DNA from: DASSFG01 sp035550375
GTDB lineage: Bacteria > Planctomycetota > Planctomycetia > Pirellulales > JAICIG01
DNA: 64,000 nt
NCBI GenBank assembly: GCA_035550375.1
Contig: DASZPH010000045.1
Coordinates: 62,001 to 126,000, forward strand
Direction of reading: 5' to 3'
The notes beneath the pieces are model-generated. The model worked only from the letters and a program-made list of their open reading frames with translations, searched no databases and was not told the DNA's origin. A program made the position numbers and the translations under genes. Below are positions 10,101 through 18,271 of this stretch, piece by piece (positions within the stretch are counted from its first letter, which is position 1; every line of letters begins with the position of its first letter).

Positions 10101-11228
10101 GTTGGCGAGTCCCACGACCTGCCCATCTCGAAGCGCTCGCCGGGCCGGGTTTTCGACCGGCTGACGCGTGTTTTCGTTGACGATCCGAAAGATCTCGTCC
10201 AGCGCCCGCCCCGCCGCATCGAGCGTATTCCAGCCGAGCAGTTGCTCAGCGACCGGATTGAGGAACTCCACGCGTCCCTGGTCGTCGGTGCTGATGACGG
10301 CGTCGCCTATGCTTGCCAACGTGACTTGCAGCCTTTCCCGTTGCTCACGAATTAGCCGGGCGTCTTGTTCCACGACCCGGCGGGCAGCGGCTTCCTCCGC
10401 GAGACGGCGGGCGTCGTCCTCAGCTTGCTTGCGGGCCGTCAAGTCTCGCGTGATCTTAGAAAAGCCGCGTAGTCGTCCCTGATCGTCTTTGAGGGCGGTG
10501 ATCACGACGTTGGCCCAAAACGCGGAGCCGTCCTGCCGCAGCCGCCAGCCCTCATCCTCAAAGCGTCCTTCCGCGGCGGCAACCTTTAACTCATGTTCGG
10601 GCCAACGCCGTTCGATGGCCTCAGTTGGGTAAAACCTGGAGAAATGCTGGCCGATGATTTCAGCGGCCTTATATCCCTTCAATCGCTCGGCACCGGGGTT
10701 CCATGTGGCGATCCGTCCCTGCGGGTCGAGCATGAAGATCGCGTAGTCCGTCGTGCTTTGGACCAGCAGCCGAAGCTGTTCGGCTTCGTTTCTTGCCCGC
10801 TGCTTCTCTTGAAAGAGCCTGACGAGGGCGGCAACCTTGGCCCGGACGACGACCGGTGAGAGCGGCTTGATGAAAAAGTCAACCGCCCCCAGGGCGTAGC
10901 CCGCTTCCACCTGTTCTCGGTCGATGTCGTCGGCGGTGAGGAAGGCGATGGGCGTCGCCCGAGAGTGTTCGTGACGTCGTATCGCTTTGGCCGCCTCGAA
11001 GCCGTTCAGGCCGGGCATCCGAACATCGAGCAGGATGGCGGCGAATTCCTCAGCCTTCGTCAGTTCGATCGCTTCCTCGCCCGAATGCGCCTCAACGAGA
11101 CGCTGGCCGAGACTCTCCAAAATAGATCGCAAAGCGACGAGGTTAGCCGCCGTGTCATCCACCAACAAAATGCTTGCCTGCTCCTGGAAAGCGCTTGTGG
11201 CGAGGTAGGCTTCCGGCGATTGGTTCAT
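7164..11228 (-). CDS. Hybrid sensor histidine kinase with N- and C-terminal receivers, five PAS domains and GAF
   Basis: 1354 residues from the ATG at 11228 (MNQSPEAYL); a start 57 bases upstream is possible but less family-like. Order of domains: receiver (about 18-135, phospho-acceptor Asp68 in LLDVRMPG); PAS (about 150-265); a short coiled coil; two near-duplicate PAS (about 290-415 and 425-545, both with ASIGDAVI and GTERPIDDSAAPI); two further PAS/PAC (about 555-800); GAF (about 810-960); HisKA with His997 in LAHELRNPL; HATPase_c (about 1090-1205); and a second receiver with Asp1284 in LLDIGLP. No membrane segment, so a cytoplasmic sensor. No adjacent response regulator or output gene, hence an orphan. 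Confidence 0.95.
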   Translation of the reverse strand: MNQSPEAYLATSAFQEQASILLVDDTAANLVALRSILESLGQRLVEAHSGEEAIELTKAEEFAAILLDVRMPGLNGFEAAKAIRRHEHSRATPIAFLTADDIDREQVEAGYALGAVDFFIKPLSPVVVRAKVAALVRLFQEKQRARNEAEQLRLLVQSTTDYAIFMLDPQGRIATWNPGAERLKGYKAAEIIGQHFSRFYPTEAIERRWPEHELKVAAAEGRFEDEGWRLRQDGSAFWANVVITALKDDQGRLRGFSKITRDLTARKQAEDDARRLAEEAAARRVVEQDARLIREQRERLQVTLASIGDAVISTDDQGRVEFLNPVAEQLLGWNTLDAAGRALDEIFRIVNENTRQPVENPARRALRDGQVVGLANHTILLSRDGTERPIDDSAAPIKDAEGFVIGCVLVFRDISERKRAEESLRQQREWLSVTLASIGDAVIATDSQGHVTYLNDVAQQLTGWARADAEGRPLGQVFNIRNEQTGQRVESPVEKVLRQGTIVGLGNHTVLVARDGTERPIDDSAAPIRDAAGKLIGVVLIFRDVTEQRRAEAALRESEENLRLLADTIPQLAWMARPDGHIIWYNRRWYEYTGTTAEEMEGWGWQSVHDPDVLPEVVERWKASIASGQPFDMVFPLRGADGRFRSFLTRVNPLKNADGTVLYWFGTNTDVTELREARQALAASEERFRQLADAMPQIVWTAKPDGNIDYLNRRWTEFTGLAQTVGNEGWTPIVHPDELQAANERWMASVETGEPFEAELRLFDRQRQSYRWHLIRTVPVHSESGGVNRWYGSSTDIHEQKRGEQTARFLADASAALAVLVDFDSTLQKVASLAVPYFADWATIDALEPDGTLRRVAVAHVDPAKVELAHEVYRRFPPNPSSQTGVGKILRTGASEIVPVITDELLARSVADEDLLSIMRRLGLKSYIGVPLTVRNKTLGVLTFIVAESGHVYDETDLSVAKDLANRTAIAIENSQLYRELRDADQRKDEFLATLAHELRNPLAPIRNGLQVLRLAGSNREMMGEARTMMERQLDQMVRLVDDLLDVSRITRNKLELRKERVALASVVHSAIETSRPLIEQFGHTFSVTIAPAPVYLDADPVRLAQVLSNLLNNSAKYTEPGGKIFLTAETEGNEAVIKVRDTGFGIPAEALPRIFEMFSQVDRTMDRAQGGLGIGLTLVRRLTEMHGGRVEARSEGPGRGSEFVVRLPVADAPQRHSSDRAPDGPGGEAGPHRRILVVDDNRDSASSLGMMLKLMGNEVRTAHDGLAALEAAEHFRPDFILLDIGLPKLNGYETCRRIRAEGWSRNMVIVALTGWGQEEDRRRSQEAGFDHHLVKPVDIAVLRILMEQKKSTA

Positions 11229-11607
11229 GTAACGCTGATAGGACAAGATAAGTAGCGACCCCAGCGACCATTCGATTTTAAGCAAGGCGAAAGGTCACGG
11301 GAGCCATTCTAGCAGGGGCCATCATTGCCGACACTCTCGCTCCGAGCGCATGGTGCGAGATGACCGCACAGGTGACGCGAATACTGAGCGCTGGTCGGAT
11401 CCTTTCGTAGGTCGCCGGCCGCTCGACGTTCGATGTGATCTTAGTTTGACCCTTACTACGCAACGGCGCTACGAGTTCAATGTAAATCGCCGTCTTTTTT
11501 ACCATTATTCAAATGGCCCGCGATTTGCGATCTACCGCCTCGGATCACCTGGCTCGTGAAGTCGGCCAGGCGAGATAATGTGTTCCTCAAGTGTGGAGAA
11601 CAGCATC
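11229..11607. other. Intergenic region between divergent genes
   Basis: About 380 bases between the kinase start and the DUF1328 gene. A T-rich patch (about 11490-11510) is present, but no convincing promoter pair or conserved hairpin was found. A reverse-strand frame through 11278-11505 was judged non-coding. Confidence 0.45.
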
Positions 11608-11775
11608 ATGTTGCGATGGTCTTTGATTTTTCTCGTGGTGGCTTTAATCGCGGGCGTTCTGGGCTTCTGGGGCCTGGAAGGCATGGCCATGTGGTTTGCG
11701 AAGGTTCTTTTTCTTGTGTTTTTGGTGCTGTTCATCGTTTCGTTTGTTACCGGAAGAGCGCCGCGCGCGGACTAG
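11608..11775 (+). CDS. DUF1328 (YtjA-type) small membrane protein
   Basis: 55 residues from the ATG at 11608, with GGAG nine bases upstream. The sequence MLRWSLIFLVVALIAGVLGF, then a short glycine-containing turn, then AKVLFLVFLVLFIVSF, is the two-helix hairpin of DUF1328/UPF0391 proteins. These are small inner-membrane proteins often induced by envelope stress, with no biochemical role known. It precedes a sodium/proton antiporter by 60 bases and may share its transcript. Confidence 0.9.
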   Translation: MLRWSLIFLVVALIAGVLGFWGLEGMAMWFAKVLFLVFLVLFIVSFVTGRAPRAD

Positions 11776-11835
11776 CTAGCTCAGAAGCTGGCATCACGTT
11801 AAAGCGGTCTTTGGAGCGCGCGTCCGCGTAACGCG

Positions 11836-13656
11836 TTGAGAGAACCGTTGCTGCTACAACTGGCGGCCATCGTCGTGCTGGGAGTCGGCGCGCAATGGGC
11901 CGCCTGGCGGATGAAACTGCCGGCAATCCTGGTGCTCCTGCTGGCCGGCTTTCTGGCCGGCCCGGTGCCCGATTGGCTGGGCTACCACCGGCTGATCGAC
12001 CCCGACGACTTGTTTCAGGATCTTCTCGCGCCCATCGTCTCGATATCGGTCGCGGTGATCTTGTTTGAAGGCGGACTAAGCCTGGAGCTGAGCGAGATTT
12101 CGAGCGCCGGCCATGTCATCCGCAACCTGGTCACTTTGGGAGCCGGCGTGACGTGGCTGGTAGGCACGCTGGCTGCGAAATTGATTCTCGGACTGTCCTG
12201 GCCGCTGTCGGTGCTGTTGGGCGAAATCCTGGTTGTCACGGGACCAACGGTGATCGGGCCGTTGTTGCGTTACGTCAATCCGACCGGCCGCACGGGACCG
12301 ATCCTGAAATGGGAAGGCATCGTCATCGATCCCATCGGCGCCATGCTCGCGGTGCTCGTTTTCGAGGCCCTGCCGACGGAGAACCTGGAAGACATGACCA
12401 GCGTGTTGCTGATGGGCAGCCTGAAGACCGTCTTGATCGGCGGCGTGACCGGGCTGGCCGGGGCACTGATCACGATGGTATCGCTGGGACGCTTCTGGCT
12501 GCCCGACTATCTGCATAATCCGGGTATCTTGATGTTGGTGCTGGCTGCGTTCACATTCTCCAACGAGATTCAGCCCGAGTCGGGTCTGTTTGCCGTCACG
12601 CTCATGGGCATCGTGCTGGCAAATCAGCGGCGGGTGACCGTGACCCACGTCGTGGAGTTCAAAGAAAACCTCACCGTTCTGCTGGTTTCAAGCCTGTTTG
12701 TTATCCTGGCGTCGCGTCTCTCGATCGAGCAGGTGCGCGCGGCGGGTTTGCGCGGGGGTGCCTTCACGCTCGCGATGGTGCTCGTCGCGAGACCGCTGTC
12801 GGTGCTCGTTTCAACGATCGGTTCCGACCTCAGTTGGCGCGAGCGGGCCTTTCTGAGTTGGATGGCGCCGCGAGGCATCGTAGCGGCCGCGGTCGCGTCG
12901 GTGTTCGCGCTGCGGTTGCGCAAGGCCGGCTACGCAGGCGCCGATTTGCTTGTGCCCGTCACCTTCACCACGATCATCGGCACGGTGAGCGTCTACGGCC
13001 TGACGGCCGGTTGGTTGGCCCGAAGACTGGGGCTTTCGTTTCCGAATACGGGCTTCTTGATCGCCGGCGCCAACCCGCTGGCAAGAGCCGTCGGGTCGGC
13101 TCTGCGCAGCGAAGGACAGGGACTGTTGCTCGTCGACTCGAACAACGACATGGTGCGCAGGGCTCGGCTGGCCGGCTTGCCGGTCGTCTACGCCAGCGTG
13201 CTGTCACGTTATCTGCAGGAGCGGATCGACTTAAGCGGCATCGGCAGGCTCTTGGCGCTGATGCCCAACGAAGAGGCCAACTCCCTTGCGGCGGTGCAAT
13301 TCACACGGTCCTTTGGCCGCGACCAGATCTATCAACTGGCGAACGACGCCCAGGAAAGCGGCCGTAAGCAGAAAGTCGATCCGCACTTATCCGGCCGTCT
13401 CCTGTTCGGCCCTTCGATGACGTATCCGCGCCTGGAATCGCTTCTCGAAGCCGGAGCGACGGTCAAGCGCACGCCGATAACCGCCGAGTTCACCTACGCT
13501 CATTTCCGCGAGCTCTACGGCGAAACGGCCGTACCGCTTTTTCTCATCGACGAGGCCGGCCAGGTTGCTCCTGTCACCAGCGACGTCCCGCTGGACCCCA
13601 GGCCGGGCCACACGTTGATCAGCCTCATCTCGCAGCCGAGCCCACCGGACCGGTGA
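11836..13656 (+). CDS. CPA1-family Na+/H+ antiporter with C-terminal TrkA-N-like domain
   Basis: 606 residues from a TTG at 11836. The first 400 residues hold about 12 hydrophobic helices with NhaP-type landmarks: LLAGFLAGPVPDWLG, ILFEGGLSLEL, GEILVVTGPTVIGPLLR and SWMAPRGIVAAA. The TGPTVIGP stretch is the family's ion-binding core. From about 405 a Rossmann fold begins (FLIAGANPLARAVGSALRS) and continues with a TrkA-N-like core (LLLVDSNNDMVRRARLAGLPVVYA). This probably binds nucleotide and gates exchange. Located in the inner membrane. The start has no strong ribosome site. Confidence 0.92.
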   Translation: MREPLLLQLAAIVVLGVGAQWAAWRMKLPAILVLLLAGFLAGPVPDWLGYHRLIDPDDLFQDLLAPIVSISVAVILFEGGLSLELSEISSAGHVIRNLVTLGAGVTWLVGTLAAKLILGLSWPLSVLLGEILVVTGPTVIGPLLRYVNPTGRTGPILKWEGIVIDPIGAMLAVLVFEALPTENLEDMTSVLLMGSLKTVLIGGVTGLAGALITMVSLGRFWLPDYLHNPGILMLVLAAFTFSNEIQPESGLFAVTLMGIVLANQRRVTVTHVVEFKENLTVLLVSSLFVILASRLSIEQVRAAGLRGGAFTLAMVLVARPLSVLVSTIGSDLSWRERAFLSWMAPRGIVAAAVASVFALRLRKAGYAGADLLVPVTFTTIIGTVSVYGLTAGWLARRLGLSFPNTGFLIAGANPLARAVGSALRSEGQGLLLVDSNNDMVRRARLAGLPVVYASVLSRYLQERIDLSGIGRLLALMPNEEANSLAAVQFTRSFGRDQIYQLANDAQESGRKQKVDPHLSGRLLFGPSMTYPRLESLLEAGATVKRTPITAEFTYAHFRELYGETAVPLFLIDEAGQVAPVTSDVPLDPRPGHTLISLISQPSPPDR

Positions 13657-13751
13657 ATAGCCCGGCTGAGTTAGGGCAACAGGCGGCGGCCGAGCGACGT
13701 GTTCAGTTGCAGCATGCTTCGCCGGTGCCGCACCAGCGCGTAGGAGGTGCC

Positions 13752-14243
13752 ATGATGTGCCGACCGACGCGACTTCGTAAGCGAGATCGCTGTCAACACT
13801 CCGAACCCGCTTGGCGCGAGCTGTACGCCGCGCTGAGGGCGGGAGTTCCTCGAGCGGCGGACATCGCCACCGCACTCGACGCACACCGGCTGACTTACCC
13901 TTCGGCGCCGTTGTTCGACGATGCCGATGCTGACGTGGGGTGCTATGGCGTGATTCATCGCGCCTGGCGAGAGCGCCTGCTGCACGAGTTCCTTGAGCTG
14001 CTTTGCCTATGGCGCCAGACCGGAGGCTCGTTATGCGAGACGGCCCGCCACAAAGAATTCCAAACCGCGCTGTTTGAATTCCTGGCTGAACATCGGAAAG
14101 CGGGGCTGCCCGCGCTCCTGGCGTGTTTTAAGGGGTCGAACGTGCTGAGCACCCTTTGCGAAAACGAGGCCGTTTGCGTCGCGGATTGGCGGGGCCGGTT
14201 CGACGCAGTGTGGCACGAGCAGCACGCGCGTTGCGCCGCCTGA
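13752..14243 (+). CDS. Hypothetical protein, Cys- and His-containing
   Basis: 163 residues from the ATG at 13752 (or the next codon, 13755), selected because AGGAGG ends five bases upstream. The product is helical and soluble, with scattered Cys and His residues (GCYGVIHRAW, ELLCLWRQTGGSLCE, ACFKGSNVLSTLCENEAVC). No signal peptide, membrane segment or known domain. It begins 95 bases after the antiporter and converges on pspA with 14 bases between the stop codons. Function unknown. Confidence 0.6.
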   Translation: MMCRPTRLRKRDRCQHSEPAWRELYAALRAGVPRAADIATALDAHRLTYPSAPLFDDADADVGCYGVIHRAWRERLLHEFLELLCLWRQTGGSLCETARHKEFQTALFEFLAEHRKAGLPALLACFKGSNVLSTLCENEAVCVADWRGRFDAVWHEQHARCAA

Positions 14244-14257
14244 CCATCCCTGGCAGG

Positions 14258-14926
14258 TCACCCGCTTTGGCTAACGCGACGCTGCTTCAGCTCCAGCAAT
14301 TCGACCTCGATTGCCTCGTCTTCCAGCTCATTTCGATCGGCCAGCCAGTCTCCGTCGCTGGCAATCTCGAAAACCGCCTCGGCTTCCGCTAAAGCCCGCT
14401 CGACGCGTGCGTGGAGGCGACCGAACCGGTCAAACGCGGGGCTTGCGACGCGACGAAAAACGCCCGCATCGTGACCCGGCCGGAGTTGGGCTACGCTCTC
14501 GGCGGCGGCCAGTTCGATGAGCATCCGCCCCGCGTCCGCCCGTTTATGCTTCATGGCCTCGATACGTCGCCGCCAGCGGACGCTTACCTCATGGGCGGAC
14601 GCCCGTTGCTCCTCGATGAGCTCGATTCGCTGCTCCTCCTGCCGGCGCCGTGAAAGCGCCCGACGCGCCCGCTCGTCGTCCCCGGCGGCAACCGCTGCCT
14701 CCGCCGCCGGTTGGCAGCGTGCCGCCTGAGCACGCGCCGAATCGATCTGTTTTTCAAGCAGTTTCTCACTGGCAATCGAACGAGCGGCGGCGATTGTCGC
14801 CGCATCAATCGCGTCGTCTATTTCGCGAATTGCTTGCCGCAGCATCTTTCCAGGGTTTTCAAAGCGATCTACAAGATCGTTCAGATTGGCCTGGAGAATA
14901 TCGCTGATGCGTCCAAAAAGTGTCAT
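14258..14926 (-). CDS. pspA: PspA/IM30 (Vipp1) family ESCRT-III-like protein
   Basis: 222 residues from the ATG at 14926, preceded by GGAG; a TTG four codons earlier overlaps that ribosome site and is rejected. The N terminus MTLFGRISDILQANLNDLVD followed by ENPGKMLRQAIREID is the canonical amphipathic helix and helix 1 of PspA. The remainder is a long alpha-helical coiled coil rich in Ala, Arg and Glu, with QEEQRIELIEEQ in the central hairpin. PspA polymerises on damaged inner membrane. It is the last gene of a four-gene operon with a coiled-coil anchor and two paralogous membrane proteins. No PspF or PspBC is visible. Confidence 0.93.
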   Translation of the reverse strand: MTLFGRISDILQANLNDLVDRFENPGKMLRQAIREIDDAIDAATIAAARSIASEKLLEKQIDSARAQAARCQPAAEAAVAAGDDERARRALSRRRQEEQRIELIEEQRASAHEVSVRWRRRIEAMKHKRADAGRMLIELAAAESVAQLRPGHDAGVFRRVASPAFDRFGRLHARVERALAEAEAVFEIASDGDWLADRNELEDEAIEVELLELKQRRVSQSG

Positions 14927-14974
14927 CGGTTGCTCCAAAAGGTTTGCAGGAAATCGATGTGTTGACGCCTGCCA

Positions 14975-15691
14975 TCACGCCGCCGGGTTGCTTGCTTCGG
15001 ATAGCCCCTCCTCGCGCCGCTCCGGAAAGCCGTCTTGCCAGGTCACGGCCGAAACTCCTTCCACCGCCGAAGCGATTTGCGCCACGAGCTCCTCCGCCCG
15101 GGAGGCCGGCGCGCCGGTGAACTTGGCGAGATGGATCATCGAGACGAGCTCGCGAATCCAGGCGAGCGTTCCCATCAGGTCGTCGTACGAGCGGCGGCGC
15201 ACCTCGTGCAAACGCTGGAGGTTTTTCCGCCGGGCTTGTTCGCTGAGAGCGCGGCGGTCGACCACAAGGGGGTCGGTCGCCGGGGATTCCGATCCCTCGG
15301 TGTCGGTGTGGGCCATAAGCGCGTCCATCTCCCGGATTCTGGCCGCTTGCAGGGCCAACGCCGTGCGGAGCTCGACCAGCCGGTCTTTCTCGCGCGAGAG
15401 CACGTTTTCGGCCCATCCATCAAGGCTCGATAGCGCGGTGTCGAGCTCGCGGTCAACCTGGGCGATGGCTTGGGCGATCGGGTCGGGCGCAGCGAGGCTG
15501 GTCGCCGGGGCCGCGCGCGATTTCTCCGGCCGCGAAAGCAGAATCGGCAGATAGAGCGGCCAGAACGCGGCGGCCAACGCAAGCTCGAACAAGCAGCGCC
15601 AGCCCCGATTTGCTTCGCCGCCAAGATAAACGGCTCCTGCCACGCCTGCGCCGGCAAGGCAGTACAATACCAGCGTTTCGCCGAGTCCCAT
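14975..15691 (-). CDS. Membrane-anchored coiled-coil protein of the PspA operon
   Basis: 238 residues from the ATG at 15691 (MGLGETLVLYCLAG), with GGGAG upstream; the frame opens further 5' but that part lies inside the preceding gene. Two hydrophobic segments come first (about 5-22 and 35-52, LFELALAAAFWPLYLPILL). A roughly 180-residue charged helical region follows, with heptad character (VDRELDTALSSLDGW, LVELRTALALQAARIREMD). No catalytic motif. By architecture it could couple the two paralogous membrane proteins to PspA; that is inference from gene order. Spacing is 20 bases to the gene upstream and 48 to pspA. Confidence 0.65.
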   Translation of the reverse strand: MGLGETLVLYCLAGAGVAGAVYLGGEANRGWRCLFELALAAAFWPLYLPILLSRPEKSRAAPATSLAAPDPIAQAIAQVDRELDTALSSLDGWAENVLSREKDRLVELRTALALQAARIREMDALMAHTDTEGSESPATDPLVVDRRALSEQARRKNLQRLHEVRRRSYDDLMGTLAWIRELVSMIHLAKFTGAPASRAEELVAQIASAVEGVSAVTWQDGFPERREEGLSEASNPAA

Positions 15692-15711
15692 CGTTTGAGC
15701 TCCCGCAGGTG

Positions 15712-16491
15712 TCAGGTGTGTGCCGCCAGGAAGTTCCACAGCACGTAGACCATAAGTGGTGTGACCGCCGTGTAGAGGGCGCACCACGCCAGCAGCAGCC
15801 TGCGCAAGAGACACGCCCGCGACTCGCGTCGCTCGTGGCAGATCGTGTCGCGCAGCGTCAGAAAGCCGTCGTACAACGTCCTGACGCCCCAAATGCCGGC
15901 GACAAACGGCAACGCGAGACCTAGCGCTACCGCAGCCAGCACAAGCTCGCGGGGAAACGGAAAGACGACAACCGCCAGCGCCGTTGCCACGTAGATCGGT
16001 AAGATGCCGAGCAGGGCCACGGCGGCCGATGCCATCCCCTTCATCGCGTGGCTAACGACGCCCATCACGCTGGTCCGCACGCCGGCCAGCAGACCGTAGA
16101 AGTAGAAGCTTGGCAGGCAGATGCCGTTGACCGCCACCAGGCCCAAGCAATAGGCCAAGAGCAGGTTGCCGATGGAGGCGTCGTTCCAGTGCGCGCGGGG
16201 GATGCCCGACGGCCAGAATCCCCACTTCTCGTGCACCGAGTTCAGCATCACGGTGGCGCCGACGCCGTAGACCGCAAAGCCGATCAGCCCCAAAGTCAGC
16301 AGCCGCGGCACGAACCGCCGCTGGCAACCGGGCCGCCGCAATAATTGTTCGAGTGCCGGGCGATCCTTTAACAAGAGATCCAGAAGCTGCATGAGCGAGA
16401 GATCATCCTCTGCAATCTCGGATTCACAGAGTTGCGCTTCGGTGCATGCTGGATCGTGCAACGTCATTTCACTTGCCAGAGTCGTTGCCAT
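15712..16491 (-). CDS. Polytopic membrane protein, paralogue A of the PspA operon
   Basis: 259 residues from the ATG at 16491, with GAAGGAA six bases upstream. An acidic cytoplasmic tail of about 60 residues (SEIAEDDLSLMQLLDLLL) precedes about six hydrophobic helices. Landmarks are YGVGATVMLN, NGICLPSFYFYGLLAG and ALLGILPIYVATALAV. The same pattern (helix, GIxLPxxY, LAG, ALxxxxP, helix, Px2L) occurs in the next upstream gene, so the two are paralogues within one operon. The topology recalls Yip1-like proteins, but no family is claimed. Not recognised otherwise. Confidence 0.65.
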   Translation of the reverse strand: MATTLASEMTLHDPACTEAQLCESEIAEDDLSLMQLLDLLLKDRPALEQLLRRPGCQRRFVPRLLTLGLIGFAVYGVGATVMLNSVHEKWGFWPSGIPRAHWNDASIGNLLLAYCLGLVAVNGICLPSFYFYGLLAGVRTSVMGVVSHAMKGMASAAVALLGILPIYVATALAVVVFPFPRELVLAAVALGLALPFVAGIWGVRTLYDGFLTLRDTICHERRESRACLLRRLLLAWCALYTAVTPLMVYVLWNFLAAHT

Positions 16492-16534
16492 TTGAGTTCC
16501 TTCAGGAATGAGGTGAATCGTGGACGTTCGTTGA

Positions 16535-17158
16535 TCACACGGTTAGCAATCCAAACACATAGGCCATCTGAAAGCCGATGGCGCACACGAGCAGGAGTAT
16601 CCAACCCGGCCGTCGGCCCCGTGCCGGCTCCAAACGCTCGACGACGCGGCAGAAGACGTCGGCCATCGCGACGCCCACGCCCGTAAACACCAGGCAGTTC
16701 ACCCCGGAAATCACCCGGCCGGCCCAACGGGGCGAGATCAGCTCTGCCGGCAGCGAAGGGATGGCGACGCTGAAGAACCAGTTGACGGGCACGGAAGCGA
16801 TCAGGGCCAATCCGCCCCAGCTCACGGTGACGACCGCCGCCAGCAGCGTCGTACCGGGACGGAGCTTCGAGCCGGCAAGACTATTCAGGATGTAGAGGGC
16901 CGGCAGCGGGATGCCCCAGGCCAACCCCGCAGCGATCGTCAGCAGCAGCGACCTGTTCAACATCGTCGCCGGCCCGCCATGAATTCCCATGGTCAGCCCG
17001 TAGCAGAGCGTTCCCGCCAGTGCCGTGGTCATCAGTGCCAACCACACGGTCAGACGATACGGGGCGCCTTGCTGGTGCCAGGCGAGTGTAAATTCTTCCG
17101 GCTCGCGCAGCGACACGCCGATCGCCGCGATGCTGGCGCGGAGCGATTCACGCGACAT
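16535..17158 (-). CDS. Polytopic membrane protein, paralogue B of the PspA operon
   Basis: 207 residues from the ATG at 17158 (MSRESLRASIA), with AGAGGAT upstream; a longer frame to 17221 has no ribosome site. Six hydrophobic segments are visible, with CYGLTMGIHGG, WGIPLPALYILNSLAG and GLALIASVPVNWFFSVAIP. These align by eye with paralogue A, 43 bases downstream. It lacks the long acidic N-terminal tail of A. As first gene of the PspA operon it probably defines the signal-sensing or anchoring component, but this is inferred from context. Confidence 0.65.
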   Translation of the reverse strand: MSRESLRASIAAIGVSLREPEEFTLAWHQQGAPYRLTVWLALMTTALAGTLCYGLTMGIHGGPATMLNRSLLLTIAAGLAWGIPLPALYILNSLAGSKLRPGTTLLAAVVTVSWGGLALIASVPVNWFFSVAIPSLPAELISPRWAGRVISGVNCLVFTGVGVAMADVFCRVVERLEPARGRRPGWILLLVCAIGFQMAYVFGLLTV

Positions 17159-17374
17159 GATCGAGATCCTCTTGAAAGGGATGCGTTTTTGAAAGCGACT
17201 CGGCGGCGCGCTCGTCAGCATGCAGACCGAAACAGGCCGGGCTTGTTAACCGACTCGCAAGGAAAAAAACGGAAGCCCTCACCGCGCGACCGGCTGCGCG
17301 GTTAACGGAACACCTCGGATGCGGTTGCAGACCAAGAGGGAACAGTCTCGGCCCGGCTCTATCGAGGTGGCTGT

Positions 17375-18256
17375 ATGCAGTGGAGACGTTCTGTTGTCAC
17401 CGATTGGGTGCAGCTTATCGGCCTGACGACGATCGCCACGGTCGTCACGGGTCGCCTGCCGGATTGGGCCAGGATGTGGCTGATCGCGGCCGGTCTCTAT
17501 GGCGGGTTCAAGTGGTTGACCTGGCGACGGGCGATTCGTGACCAGAACGCTTCACGTCCGCCGCTCGTGCTTTCGCTGGCGTATCTGCTTCTTTGGCCGG
17601 GCATGAACGCGAGGAGATTCTTGTGGGGCCCGCTACCCCGGCGTCCGACGCGCGGGGACTGGCTGCGCGCGGCGGTCAACGTGGCCGCCGGGACCGGCAT
17701 CCTCTGGCTCTTGGCATCCCAGCGAGTGTTTTCGCGTCCCTCGATCGTCGGCTGGACCGGCCTCCTGGGCATCGGTTTGGTGCTTCATTTCGGTTCGCTA
17801 TCCCTGCTCTCGCTGGCCTGGCAGCGAGCCGGAGTTGACGCCCCGCCGATCATGCAGCGGCCGGCGACGGCCTGTTCGCTTGCCGATTTTTGGGGACGGC
17901 GCTGGAATACGGCCTTCCGGGATCTGGCGTTTGAGCTGATCTACCGCCCGTTAGCCCGCTCCTGGGGAGCACGCCCCGCGATGGCCGCAGTCTTTCTCTT
18001 CTCAGGCGTCGTGCACGATCTGGCCATCTCGCTCCCGGCGCGGGCCGGTTACGGCCTCCCCACGTTGTACTTCATCCTGCAGGCGATCGGCGTAGAGATC
18101 GAGCGATCGAATGTCGGCCGGCGATGGCATCTGCGAAACGGACCGCAAGGCTGGCTGTTTGCCGCTGCGTTGATCCTGGCGCCAGCCGGCCTGCTCTTCC
18201 ACCCTCCTTTCGTCCGGCAAGTCGTCCTCCCCTTCTTGAACCTTTTTCGAGCCTGA
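17375..18256 (+). CDS. Wax-synthase-like membrane-bound acyltransferase (MBOAT-type)
   Basis: 293 residues with about seven hydrophobic helices. The stretch SLADFWGRRWNTAFRDL (about 169-185), followed by FLFSGVVHDLAISLPARAG (about 209-227) with its His-Asp, is the signature of plant-type wax ester synthase/MBOAT-like acyltransferases, in which the FSGxxH histidine is catalytic. The expected reaction is acyl transfer to an alcohol at the inner membrane; the substrate is unknown. It is divergent from the PspA operon and is followed after 15 bases by a small membrane protein on the same strand. Confidence 0.82.
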   Translation: MQWRRSVVTDWVQLIGLTTIATVVTGRLPDWARMWLIAAGLYGGFKWLTWRRAIRDQNASRPPLVLSLAYLLLWPGMNARRFLWGPLPRRPTRGDWLRAAVNVAAGTGILWLLASQRVFSRPSIVGWTGLLGIGLVLHFGSLSLLSLAWQRAGVDAPPIMQRPATACSLADFWGRRWNTAFRDLAFELIYRPLARSWGARPAMAAVFLFSGVVHDLAISLPARAGYGLPTLYFILQAIGVEIERSNVGRRWHLRNGPQGWLFAAALILAPAGLLFHPPFVRQVVLPFLNLFRA

Positions 18257-18271
18257 AGCCTGGAAAGCAAC

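Noticed and set aside
11278..11505. Reverse-strand 75-codon frame upstream of the kinase
   Set aside because: No ribosome site, no domain, and it lies in a divergent promoter region.
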